NCBI GenBank assembly: GCA_003641405.1
Contig: QNAF01000199.1
Coordinates: 1 to 5,247, forward strand
Source of the DNA: Candidatus Zixiibacteriota bacterium
Lineage (GTDB): Bacteria > Zixibacteria > MSB-5A5 > GN15 > FEB-12
Length of the DNA: 5,247 nucleotides
Direction: 5' to 3'
Shown piece by piece: positions 1-5,247 of the stretch; position 1 is the first letter of the stretch; every line of letters starts with the position of its first letter. A program made the translations under genes and the position numbers. The notes below the pieces were generated by a model, which worked only from the letters and a program-made list of their open reading frames with translations, searched no databases and was not told where the DNA came from.

Positions 1-1
1 C

Positions 2-310
2 CAGAGCTATCGCCAGATATCGGAAAAATCCGGTCGGGCAATCCACAAGCTGGAAGCTATCCACAAGCGAGCGGTCAGAAAACTGAGAAAAGAGCTTCGA
101 CAGACGGTCAAGGAGCTATTCGATCTCAACGGTCGGTCAAACCACGATTGTGTAATCTGTCGCTCACCACACCGGGCGGAAATAGACAAACTGATCAAAC
201 AGAAAATGCCAGAGCAGACCTGGCGGCCGGTTATGAAGCAGATCAGGGAGGCTTTTGGGTTGAAAATCACGACTCCACAGACACTGATAGGTCACAGGAA
301 ATATCATTAA
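2..310 (+). CDS. DNA-binding protein, sigma-region-4-like HTH plus Cys2/His2-type C-terminal domain (5' end missing)
   Basis: This is the C-terminal 102 residues of a protein that begins left of the window; no start codon is visible. I do not recognise a named family. Visible residues 2-32 look like a helix-turn-helix of the sigma region 4 type: a YRQISEKSGRAI core, then a very basic helix (KRAVRKLRKEL), comparable to the RxxxIExxAxxKLR pattern in sigma factors. A short linker (about 40-49) leads to a C-terminal unit with CVIC at 50-53, PHRAEID at 56-62 and a terminal GHRKYH at 97-102. The CxxC...HxxxH spacing, with helical FGLKITTPQTL between, resembles small zinc-bound HTH domains with a CxxC-x2-(P)HR-x-(E)ID start and an RHxxH-like end. 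Zinc binding and DNA binding are inferences; the cysteines and histidines are seen directly. The stop lies 29 nt before the RHH gene, so the two are probably co-transcribed. The reading frame is supported by protein-like composition; the overlapping frame that is also open here looks non-coding. Confidence 0.72.
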   Translation, partial: QSYRQISEKSGRAIHKLEAIHKRAVRKLRKELRQTVKELFDLNGRSNHDCVICRSPHRAEIDKLIKQKMPEQTWRPVMKQIREAFGLKITTPQTLIGHRKYH

Positions 311-326
311 GAATCAAACAACCACG

Positions 327-333
327 AAAGGAG
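327..333 (+). promoter_or_regulatory. Strong Shine-Dalgarno of the RHH gene
   Basis: AAAGGAG lies 6 nt before the ATG at 340. It is the best ribosome binding site in the window and fixes the start of the small gene. It sits in the 29-nt gap behind the upstream stop codon, where no promoter is apparent, consistent with translation from a shared message. Confidence 0.8.
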
Positions 334-339
334 TAATAA

Positions 340-597
340 ATGCCAGAGAGTCAATCGGAGACGCGCAAAGTGAGAGGGGATCATTGTCTTAACGTGTTTG
401 TTTCCCACGAGTTGAAAAGCCAGCTCAAGGAACTATCACAGAAGTATGACCGTACGGTGGCGGACATGGTTCGAGCGGTGCTTCGGATCGGGATCCCGAT
501 GATGGAAGGGATGTCACACGCCGAGGAAATAATGGTCCGCGAGTACATCCAACTATTCCGCAAACTCCGACAGGTCAAAGCGCTCAAAGAGATATAG
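340..597 (+). CDS. Small ribbon-helix-helix (Arc/CopG-like) DNA-binding protein
   Basis: The 85-residue product has the layout of an RHH domain: a polar N-terminal tail with basic residues (1-14), a probable beta strand HCLNVFV (15-21) of the kind that enters the DNA major groove as a dimer, helix A ELKSQLKELSQKY (24-36), a turn at DRT, and helix B VADMVRAVLRIGI (40-52). The Rxx(A/S)xxVRxxL pattern in helix B is usual for CopG/MetJ/Arc-type proteins. A charged C-terminal helix follows (60-85) and could bind a partner or extend the dimer. The start is fixed by a strong SD. The likely role is a transcriptional repressor or an auxiliary DNA-binding protein of the element that also encodes the upstream HTH protein. 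No toxin gene follows: the next 345 nt are gene-free, so a classical antitoxin-toxin pair in the usual order is not supported. It could be an antitoxin of a system further left, an accessory factor of a mobile element, or a plain regulator. Confidence 0.8.
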   Translation: MPESQSETRKVRGDHCLNVFVSHELKSQLKELSQKYDRTVADMVRAVLRIGIPMMEGMSHAEEIMVREYIQLFRKLRQVKALKEI

Positions 598-605
598 TCT
601 TGTAG

Positions 606-629
606 GGCGGTTCCGTCTTCGAACCCGCC
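606..629. repeat. Hairpin 1 of the palindrome cluster
   Basis: GGCGG (606-610) pairs with CCGCC (625-629), and TTC (611-613) pairs with GAA (621-623), leaving C624 bulged and a 7-nt loop. It begins 8 nt after the RHH stop codon. It could slow or end transcription of that gene, but the A/C/G-rich sequence after it lacks the U-tract of an intrinsic terminator. Confidence 0.55.
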
Positions 630-675
630 AATTGTCTCGTAGGTCGGAACCAACCACTTCGAGAGTAGGATGTAG

Positions 676-698
676 GTCAGGACCCTTGTGGTCCTGAC
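676..698. repeat. Hairpin 2: perfect 9-bp stem, 5-nt loop
   Basis: GTCAGGACC (676-684) and GGTCCTGAC (690-698) form a perfect 9-bp inverted repeat around the loop CTTGT. It is preceded by TGTAG and followed by a small TTCG-TG-CGAA palindrome at 700-709. There is no T-tract. This is the cleanest palindrome in the window and the same size as hairpin 3. Confidence 0.75.
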
Positions 699-724
699 AT
701 TCGTGCGAAGCGCGAGATAACGGA

Positions 725-747
725 GTCGGAACCGCAGGGGTTCCAAC
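725..747. repeat. Hairpin 3: 9-bp stem with one mismatch, 5-nt loop
   Basis: GTCGGAACC (725-733) faces GGTTCCAAC (739-747) with one mismatch (C727/A745) around a 5-nt loop. Stem and loop lengths equal those of hairpin 2, and the stem starts with GTC in both, so the two look like diverged copies of one unit. The right arm can alternatively pair with 639-651, making two mutually exclusive folds. Confidence 0.65.
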
Positions 748-828
748 CTACAAATCTGAGTTGATTGGACTAACTGTCAGGCAGAGATGTGCGTACCGTC
801 TGCGAAGGGTTTATCAACAAGTCCATCC

Positions 829-861
829 GCGAGGATGACATTTGGGGGCGAGGATGACATT
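829..861 (+). repeat. Two perfect 14-bp direct repeats upstream of the nfo promoter
   Basis: GCGAGGATGACATT occurs at 829-842 and again at 848-861, with a 5-nt T/G spacer (period 19 bp). The second copy ends 8 bp before the -35 hexamer of the predicted nfo promoter. A tandem pair at this place could be a regulator binding site, or a remnant of a dispersed repeat related to the cluster at 600-753. The sequence is clear; the function is not. Confidence 0.6.
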
Positions 862-869
862 CTTGCCGG

Positions 870-898
870 TTGTCAGGAATCCCCAACTATCCTATACT
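870..898 (+). promoter_or_regulatory. Sigma70-type promoter of nfo
   Basis: TTGTCA (870-875) and TATACT (893-898) are 17 bp apart, each close to the sigma70 consensus (TTGACA, TATAAT). Transcription would start near 905, giving a leader of about 38 nt before the ATG at 943. This placement argues against any nfo start upstream of it. Confidence 0.7.
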
Positions 899-929
899 TG
901 ATAAGTATCGAAGTGGAACCGGTCACGGC

Positions 930-934
930 AGGAG
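930..934 (+). promoter_or_regulatory. Shine-Dalgarno deciding the nfo start
   Basis: AGGAG lies 8 nt before the ATG at 943. The in-frame ATG at 787 has no comparable SD and lies upstream of the promoter. Confidence 0.75.
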
Positions 935-942
935 AAATCAGC

Positions 943-1788
943 ATGATATTCGGAGCGCACGAATCTATTTCGGGCGGTGTACATAAGGCCATAGAACGAG
1001 GCAAGAAGGCCACCTGCGACACAATCCAGATATTCAACAAGTCCAGCAACCAGTGGCGCGCTGCCAAGCTCAAGCCGGAAGATGTTGATATGTTCTTCCG
1101 CCTTCAGGAGGAGCTTGGCGTTACGGTGGCTACTTCTCATACGAGCTACCTGATCAATCTCGCCTCACCGGACGAGGTATTACGCGAAAAATCGTACCTT
1201 TCACTGAAAGAAGAGATGGAGCGATGCAATCTGCTGAGAATCCCCAACCTCGTGATGCACCCCGGGTCTCATGTAGGCTCTGGCGAAGAAGCAGGGTTGG
1301 ATAGAATAGCTGATGAGATCAACAGGCTTTTCGATGATCTCGCCAACAACAAATGCACTCTCCTGCTGGAAGCGACTGCCGGGCAGAGCTCAAACCTCGG
1401 TCATAAGTTCGAACAACTGGCCTACCTGGTTGAGAAGACTGAGAACAAGCAGCGTATAGGTATCTGCCTGGATACCTGCCACATTTTTGCTGCCGGCTAT
1501 CCACTTTCATCCCCCAAAGACTACCGCCAGACTATGCAGCAGTTTGACGATATTGTTGGTCTGGATCGACTTCGAATTATGCATATTAATGATAGCATGC
1601 AGCCACTTGGCTCTCGCAAGGATCGCCACGAACATATCGGCAAGGGGCACATAGGCATCGAAGGTTTTCGCAGCATAGTTAATGATAAACGGCTCAAGAA
1701 CGTGCCACTTATCCTTGAAACACACAAGGGTGAAGACCTCGCCGAAGACATCGAGAACCTGAAGGTACTTCGTGGGTTAGTCAAGTAA
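943..1788 (+). CDS. nfo: Endonuclease IV (deoxyribonuclease IV, AP endonuclease family 2)
   Basis: The product is a 281-residue TIM-barrel metalloenzyme that cuts DNA 5' to abasic sites in base excision repair and trims blocked 3' ends; E. coli Nfo has 285 residues. All nine metal ligands known from E. coli Nfo have counterparts: H66, H106, E143, D177, H180, H214, D227, H229 and E259. Family signatures are visible: GAHESISGG near the N-terminus, LEATAGQ (142-148), GICLDTCHIFAAGY (173-186) and HINDS...GSRKDRHEHIGKG (214-235), so a working three-metal enzyme is expected. The frame is open from an ATG at 787, but the added 52 residues lie outside the family domain and cross the predicted promoter; the ATG at 943 gives the usual N-terminus and has an SD. 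The gene appears to have its own promoter. It is followed by a 100-nt gap with an interrupted palindrome before the YchF-like gene. No truncation or unusual residue at the active site is seen. Confidence 0.96.
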   Translation: MIFGAHESISGGVHKAIERGKKATCDTIQIFNKSSNQWRAAKLKPEDVDMFFRLQEELGVTVATSHTSYLINLASPDEVLREKSYLSLKEEMERCNLLRIPNLVMHPGSHVGSGEEAGLDRIADEINRLFDDLANNKCTLLLEATAGQSSNLGHKFEQLAYLVEKTENKQRIGICLDTCHIFAAGYPLSSPKDYRQTMQQFDDIVGLDRLRIMHINDSMQPLGSRKDRHEHIGKGHIGIEGFRSIVNDKRLKNVPLILETHKGEDLAEDIENLKVLRGLVK

Positions 1789-1790
1789 GT

Positions 1791-1846
1791 ATGACTTCGG
1801 GGCCTGATGCTGAGACAGTCCCTACATCAGGAAACTACCCCGTCAT
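1791..1846. repeat. Interrupted palindrome between nfo and the ychF-like gene
   Basis: Three nested inverted segments line up in order: ATGAC (1791-1795) with GTCAT (1842-1846), GGGG (1799-1802) with CCCC (1838-1841), and CCTGATG (1803-1809) with CATCAGG (1825-1831). They are separated by small internal loops (TTC on one side, AAACTA on the other) and capped by a 15-nt loop. It starts 2 nt after the nfo stop. It could act as a 3'-end stabiliser or an imperfect terminator; the T-tract of an intrinsic terminator is absent. Confidence 0.5.
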
Positions 1847-1851
1847 CCACC

Positions 1852-1880
1852 TTGCCAACACCCAACAAATGGAGTAAACT
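1852..1880 (+). promoter_or_regulatory. Promoter directly abutting the ychF-like start codon
   Basis: TTGCCA (1852-1857) and TAAACT (1875-1880) are separated by 17 bp, a normal sigma70 spacing. The -10 element ends 8 nt before the ATG at 1889, so transcription would begin about at the start codon. The only purine-rich stretch, GGAG at 1871-1874, is 14 nt from the ATG and overlaps the promoter, so it is unlikely to be an SD. Confidence 0.5.
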
Positions 1881-1888
1881 ACCGCCCT

Positions 1889-2941
1889 ATGAAACTGGGA
1901 ATTATCGGCAAACCGCAATCAGGCAAGACAACCGTATTCAACGCCGCGGCGAACCAGCAGGAAACTGTTGGTGATTTCAGCAAGGCCATTCACCGGGCAC
2001 TGATAAAGGTCCCTGATAAGCGACTTGATGTCATAGCCGCTATTATCAAGCCTAAGAAAGTCACTCCCAGCCAGATAGAGTTCCTTGATGCGCCCGGTCT
2101 GTCCGGGAAAGGTAAGGAGTCCGGTACTGTTGAGATCAGTGACGATCTGCGCCAGGCTGACGCCTTTATGCTCGTGATTGATGCTTTCTCGCCGGATGCC
2201 AGAATCGAATCCGACATTCAGAGCCTCACCGATGAGATGATCCTGGTGAATCAACTCCTGGTAGAAAGCATCATTGACAAGCGAACTCGTAGGAGCAAGC
2301 TGACAGGAGACAAATCCCAGCTCCAGTTAATCGACTTGCTTCAGCGATGTCTGGAGACGCTCCAGCAGGAACGGCCGCTGTTGGACATGGAGTTCACTCA
2401 GGACGAAAACAAGATTCTGAAAGGCTACCAGTTCCTCACCACGAAACCCCAGTTGGTGGTTTTGAACATCTCCGAGGACGACATTACTCGAGCAGACGAA
2501 ATCATTGACCAGTACCGACACCTCATTCAGCCGGGGAAACGTGAACTGGCCGCGATGTGTGGCAAGATCGAAATGGAACTCGTAGGCCTGGATGCCGATG
2601 AAAAACAGGCGTTCATGCAGGACCTGGGAATCAAGGCGTCAGCCACAGATACGGTGATCCATAAGTCGTATGCGTTGCTGGGTCTCATTTCATTTATCAC
2701 TGCCGGCGATACGGATGTCAGGGCATGGGCCATTCGCAAGGGAACGACTGCTCAGAAAGCTGCCGGAGTAGTCCACTCGGATTTAGAGCGCGGATTTATT
2801 CGTGCCGAAGTCATCGCATTTGAGGATTACGCCGAGTATAAAACCTACCCGGCAATGAAGGCCGCGGGTAAGTTCCGGATAGAGGGAAAGGACTACGTAG
2901 TCGATGACGGCGACGTACTCAATATCCGGTTCAACGTGTGA
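1889..2941 (+). CDS. Divergent YchF/Ola1-type P-loop NTPase with C-terminal TGS domain
   Basis: The 350-residue protein has the YchF domain order (E. coli YchF: 363 residues). The P-loop is GKPQSGKTT (7-15), where standard YchF has GxPNVGKST. Switch II reads DAPGLSGKGKESG (67-79); the hydrophobic residue after DxxG, in place of a catalytic Gln, is the HAS-NTPase feature, but the usual DxAGLVxGA context is changed. A helical, charged insertion (about 110-180) matches the YchF coiled-coil arm. The base motif is NISE (193-196), like the NxxE of YchF rather than NKxD of GTPases, which in this family goes with ATP preference. Residues 261-350 form the TGS domain, with AGVVHSDLERGFIRAEV and EGKDYVVDDGDVLNIRFNV well conserved. 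YchF/Ola1 proteins are cytosolic, bind ribosomes and modulate translation and stress responses. The altered P-loop and switch II suggest a YchF-related paralogue rather than the canonical copy, so I give no gene symbol. The ATG at 1889 starts exactly at the beta strand before the P-loop; no SD is seen. Confidence 0.9.
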   Translation: MKLGIIGKPQSGKTTVFNAAANQQETVGDFSKAIHRALIKVPDKRLDVIAAIIKPKKVTPSQIEFLDAPGLSGKGKESGTVEISDDLRQADAFMLVIDAFSPDARIESDIQSLTDEMILVNQLLVESIIDKRTRRSKLTGDKSQLQLIDLLQRCLETLQQERPLLDMEFTQDENKILKGYQFLTTKPQLVVLNISEDDITRADEIIDQYRHLIQPGKRELAAMCGKIEMELVGLDADEKQAFMQDLGIKASATDTVIHKSYALLGLISFITAGDTDVRAWAIRKGTTAQKAAGVVHSDLERGFIRAEVIAFEDYAEYKTYPAMKAAGKFRIEGKDYVVDDGDVLNIRFNV

Positions 2942-3077
2942 GGGTTGCTCAATGCAGTATCTACACTCAACAAAAGACCATGCGATGCCGCCATGTGACA
3001 TCAAATACTCCCATGATTGTTCAATTTCTGGGCAACCATGTCGATAGTATGAGAAGGTAGACAAAAACTGACAGAGT

Positions 3078-3082
3078 GAGGT
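3078..3082 (+). promoter_or_regulatory. Shine-Dalgarno favouring the TTG start of lon
   Basis: GAGGT lies 4 nt before TTG at 3087 and 16 nt before the in-frame ATG at 3099. The spacing is slightly short for TTG and too long for ATG. The in-frame TGA at 3069-3071 rules out starts further upstream. The rest of the 2942-3086 gap shows only a weak -10-like TAGTAT (3045-3050) without a good -35, and no CIRCE element or convincing sigma32 promoter. Confidence 0.5.
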
Positions 3083-3086
3083 TAGA

Positions 3087-5247
3087 TTGACGAGCGTCAT
3101 GGAGAAAGCCAAGCCAAAGGAAGAGATCACAACGCAGGTGCTGCCCATACTGCCCTTGAAGGGCACTGTGGTTTTCCCGTTCCTAATAGTACCCTTGATG
3201 ATTCAGCAGCAGGAACAAACCCGGCTGGTTGATGAAGCTCTCATGCGTGGCTCAAGAGTAGGGCTGTTTCTTCAGAAGGATACCGAGATTGAGAATCCGG
3301 GACCGAACGACCTGTACTCCGTGGGCACGGCCGGGAATATCTTGAAAATGCTACGGTTCCCGGACGGGACCGTGCGATTTCTTATCCAGGGGCTCAGCCG
3401 AATCCGCATCAAGCGATTCACGACACTCACACCACACATGATGGCCGAAATCGAGGAGTTGGAAGAAGTCCAAAACGACTCACTGCAATCAGAGGCGCTT
3501 CAGAGAAATCTCACCGATCAGATCAAGAAACTTGTTGAACTTGCTCCGTATCTCAACGAAGAGTTCCACATTTCCGCTATCAACCAGGACACCGCCTCCA
3601 AACTGGCCGATTTCGTCGCCTCAAACCTGAACATCTCCCCCGAATCGCGACAGGAAGTACTCGAAGAGCTGGATGTTCTGAAACGCAGCAGAATACTGTA
3701 CCACGCAGTCAACAAGGAGATTGAGGTTCTTGAGCTGTCTCAGAAAATTCAGGCACAGGCAGCCGATGAACTCGGCAAGTCACAGCGACATTATATCCTG
3801 CGTGAGCAGCTTAAGGCAATCAGGAAAGAGTTGGGAGATTACGGCGAGAAGGGTGAGGCAGAGGAGTTCGAAAAGAAGATCGAGGAAGCAGACATGCCTG
3901 AGATAGCTGAGAAAGCAGCCCTCAAGGAACTCGACCGTCTTTCGCACATGACACCTTCTTCGGCTGAGTATACCGTCTCACGCACCTACCTGGACTGGCT
4001 GGTGTCTCTTCCATGGAACAAGTCAACTACCGACAGACTGGGTTTGAGAAAGGCCAAGAAGGTTCTGGATGAAGATCACTACAACCTGGTCAAGGTGAAA
4101 GATCGCATACTCGAATACCTTGCCGTACGAAAACTGAAATCCGACGTCAAAGGTCCTATTTTGTGCTTCGTAGGGCCTCCGGGTGTCGGCAAGACATCTC
4201 TGGGCAAGTCCATTGCCCGCGCCATGGGGCGACAGTTCGCCCGTGTGTCGCTGGGCGGTATGCGTGACGAGGCTGAGATACGCGGACACCGACGCACGTA
4301 TATCGGATCGATTCCCGGTCGTGTGATCCAGAATCTCAAGCGATGTGGCTCCAACAACCCGATAATCATGCTTGATGAGATCGACAAGCTCGGGTCTGAT
4401 TTCCGTGGTGACCCGGCCTCGGCACTTCTGGAAGTTCTCGATCCGGAACAAAACGACAGCTTCTCGGATCACTACCTCGATGTACCGTTTGACCTTTCCC
4501 GTGTCATGTTCATCACAACGGCCAATTGGGCGGAGCCGATACCACATGTGCTGCGTGACCGGATGGAACTGATCCACATACCGGGTTACACTGATAATGA
4601 AAAGCTGATGATAGCCAAGCGTCACCTGATTCCCAAACAGTTGGAGAATCATGGGCTGACGCGCAGTAATATCGCCTTTGTTGACTCCGGCATCAGGCTT
4701 GTCATTGATGGCTACACTCGCGAAGCAGGTGTTCGCAACCTGGAGCGAGAAATCGCATCGGTTGCTCGCAAGGTTGCACGAAAAGTAGCTTCAGGAAACA
4801 AGCACAAGACCTCAGTCGATGCCAAAACTGTGAGCAGGTTGCTCGGTCCCAAGAAATTCGTGCGCGAGGTTCTGGCACGCGAGGGGCGGATTGGCGTTGT
4901 TCCGGGACTGGCCTATACATCTGTCGGCGGTGAGTTGCTGTTTATCGAAGCGACTTCCATGCCCGGCAAAGCGACACTTACTCTCACAGGTCAGCTTGGC
5001 GATGTCATGAAGGAATCAGCACAAGCTGCGTTGTCTTTTATCCGCTCCAATGCGGGAGCACTCAAACTCCCGGCCGATGTCCTCAAGGATAAGGGAATCC
5101 ATATCCATGTGCCCGCCGGTGCCACACCCAAGGATGGTCCCTCTGCCGGTATCGCTATGGCCGTTGCTTTGGTGTCTCTGCTAACAGAACAACCCGTCAA
5201 ACCGTGCCTTGCTATGACCGGCGAAATCACTCTCAGGGGAGAAATAC
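3087..5247 (+). CDS. lon: ATP-dependent Lon protease (LonA type), C-terminal end cut by the window
   Basis: About 720 residues are present of a protein family usually near 780-820. Lon is a cytosolic hexameric AAA+ serine protease that unfolds and degrades misfolded and regulatory proteins. Domains in order, counting from TTG: the N-terminal substrate-binding domain, opening with LPILPLKGTVVFP (19-31); a helical section with HYILREQLKAIRKELG; the AAA+ module with Walker A GPPGVGKT (363-370), Walker B IIMLDEID (426-433), sensor-1 region FITTAN (475-480), a probable arginine finger in DRME (R492) and sensor-2 GVRNLER (R550); then the protease domain. The catalytic serine is in PKDGPSAG (S686, equivalent to E. 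coli S679). The paired lysine, expected about 43 residues later, lies beyond the right edge. A membrane-spanning insertion as in LonB is absent. The likely start is TTG 3087; the alternative is ATG 3099. The gene is intact as far as seen, with no frameshift or missing key residue. Confidence 0.96.
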   Translation, partial: MTSVMEKAKPKEEITTQVLPILPLKGTVVFPFLIVPLMIQQQEQTRLVDEALMRGSRVGLFLQKDTEIENPGPNDLYSVGTAGNILKMLRFPDGTVRFLIQGLSRIRIKRFTTLTPHMMAEIEELEEVQNDSLQSEALQRNLTDQIKKLVELAPYLNEEFHISAINQDTASKLADFVASNLNISPESRQEVLEELDVLKRSRILYHAVNKEIEVLELSQKIQAQAADELGKSQRHYILREQLKAIRKELGDYGEKGEAEEFEKKIEEADMPEIAEKAALKELDRLSHMTPSSAEYTVSRTYLDWLVSLPWNKSTTDRLGLRKAKKVLDEDHYNLVKVKDRILEYLAVRKLKSDVKGPILCFVGPPGVGKTSLGKSIARAMGRQFARVSLGGMRDEAEIRGHRRTYIGSIPGRVIQNLKRCGSNNPIIMLDEIDKLGSDFRGDPASALLEVLDPEQNDSFSDHYLDVPFDLSRVMFITTANWAEPIPHVLRDRMELIHIPGYTDNEKLMIAKRHLIPKQLENHGLTRSNIAFVDSGIRLVIDGYTREAGVRNLEREIASVARKVARKVASGNKHKTSVDAKTVSRLLGPKKFVREVLAREGRIGVVPGLAYTSVGGELLFIEATSMPGKATLTLTGQLGDVMKESAQAALSFIRSNAGALKLPADVLKDKGIHIHVPAGATPKDGPSAGIAMAVALVSLLTEQPVKPCLAMTGEITLRGEI

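Larger units (their letters stand above)
600..753. repeat. Cluster of palindromic repeats bounded by TTGTAGG / CCTACAA
   Basis: The block starts two bases after the RHH stop codon. Its ends are a 7-bp inverted pair, TTGTAGG (600-606) and CCTACAA (747-753). A longer inverted pair lies inside: GTAGGTCGGAACC (639-651) against GGTTCCAACCTAC (739-751), 12 of 13 matching. The 9-mer GTCGGAACC occurs twice (643-651 and 725-733). Three local hairpins are listed separately. Motifs starting TGTAGG or GTAGG recur at 601, 639 and 671. None of it looks coding. The pattern fits a REP-like or MITE-like dispersed repeat, or several nested units, rather than a single terminator, because no T-tract follows any stem. 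No clear target-site duplication is visible. Confidence 0.7.

Noticed and set aside
148..336. A 62-residue + strand open frame overlapping the HTH gene and ending just before 340
   Set aside because: It overlaps the HTH frame, has no SD, and its polar, low-complexity translation shows no domain pattern. The frame ending at 310 has clear HTH and Cys/His motifs.
340..597. Antitoxin of a toxin-antitoxin pair
   Set aside because: No toxin-sized gene follows within 345 nt, and the upstream neighbour is a DNA-binding protein rather than a toxin fold.
606..629. Intrinsic terminator of the RHH gene
   Set aside because: The stem has a bulge, and the following bases have no run of T, so a terminator cannot be claimed.
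381..746. A 121-residue minus-strand open frame across the RHH gene and the palindrome block
   Set aside because: It is antisense to a gene with a strong SD and recognisable fold, runs through hairpins, and shows no protein family features.
600..861. A CRISPR-like array, because short motifs recur
   Set aside because: Repeats are irregular in spacing and orientation, there are only two or three copies, and there are no uniform spacers. Palindromic or dispersed repeats explain them better.
3001..3060. A sigma32-type heat-shock promoter for lon
   Set aside because: CCCAT-like triplets occur, but no CTTGAA-type -35 at the right distance accompanies them.
4023..4652. A 209-residue minus-strand open frame opposite lon
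   Set aside because: It lies opposite the conserved AAA+ module of Lon and is explained by codon bias of the lon frame; no SD or domain was seen.

Overview
The window reads as an ordinary bacterial chromosome segment with all genes on the + strand. Complete or partial genes are, in order: the C-terminal end of a DNA-binding protein (2-310), a small ribbon-helix-helix protein (340-597), endonuclease IV (nfo, 943-1788), a divergent YchF-type P-loop NTPase (1889-2941), and the first ~720 residues of an ATP-dependent Lon protease (3087 to the right edge). Base composition is moderate, and the housekeeping proteins are diverged from the E. coli versions while keeping their motifs. The palindromic repeats built on TTGTAGGTC(A/G)GGA/AACC resemble ones I associate with uncultured FCB-type lineages such as Zixibacteria, but the phylum call is a weak inference.

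Left part (1-600): two short, closely spaced genes encode DNA-binding proteins. The first has a sigma-region-4-like helix-turn-helix and a C-terminal Cys2/His2-type segment around a second possible HTH. The second is an 85-residue RHH protein with a strong Shine-Dalgarno sequence. They look like one transcription unit whose upstream part lies outside the window.

Gene-free stretch (598-942): it starts almost directly after the RHH stop codon with a ~154-bp cluster of palindromes bounded by TTGTAGG and CCTACAA. Next come two perfect 14-bp direct repeats, then a good sigma70-type promoter (TTGTCA-N17-TATACT) and an SD that place the nfo start at 943, although the frame is open from 787.

Right part (943-5247): nfo keeps all nine metal ligands of the family. 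An interrupted palindrome separates it from the ychF-like gene, whose promoter-like element ends only 8 nt before its ATG, so its mRNA may be leaderless. A 145-nt gap without a convincing promoter precedes lon, which probably starts at a TTG with its own SD. The functions (abasic-site repair, ribosome- or stress-associated NTPase, quality-control protease) suit a housekeeping/stress neighbourhood, but nothing shows that they form a single operon. I see no CRISPR array, tRNA, rRNA or insertion-sequence gene. The least ordinary parts are the two-gene DNA-binding module with its adjoining palindrome cluster, and the unusual P-loop and switch II of the YchF-like protein.
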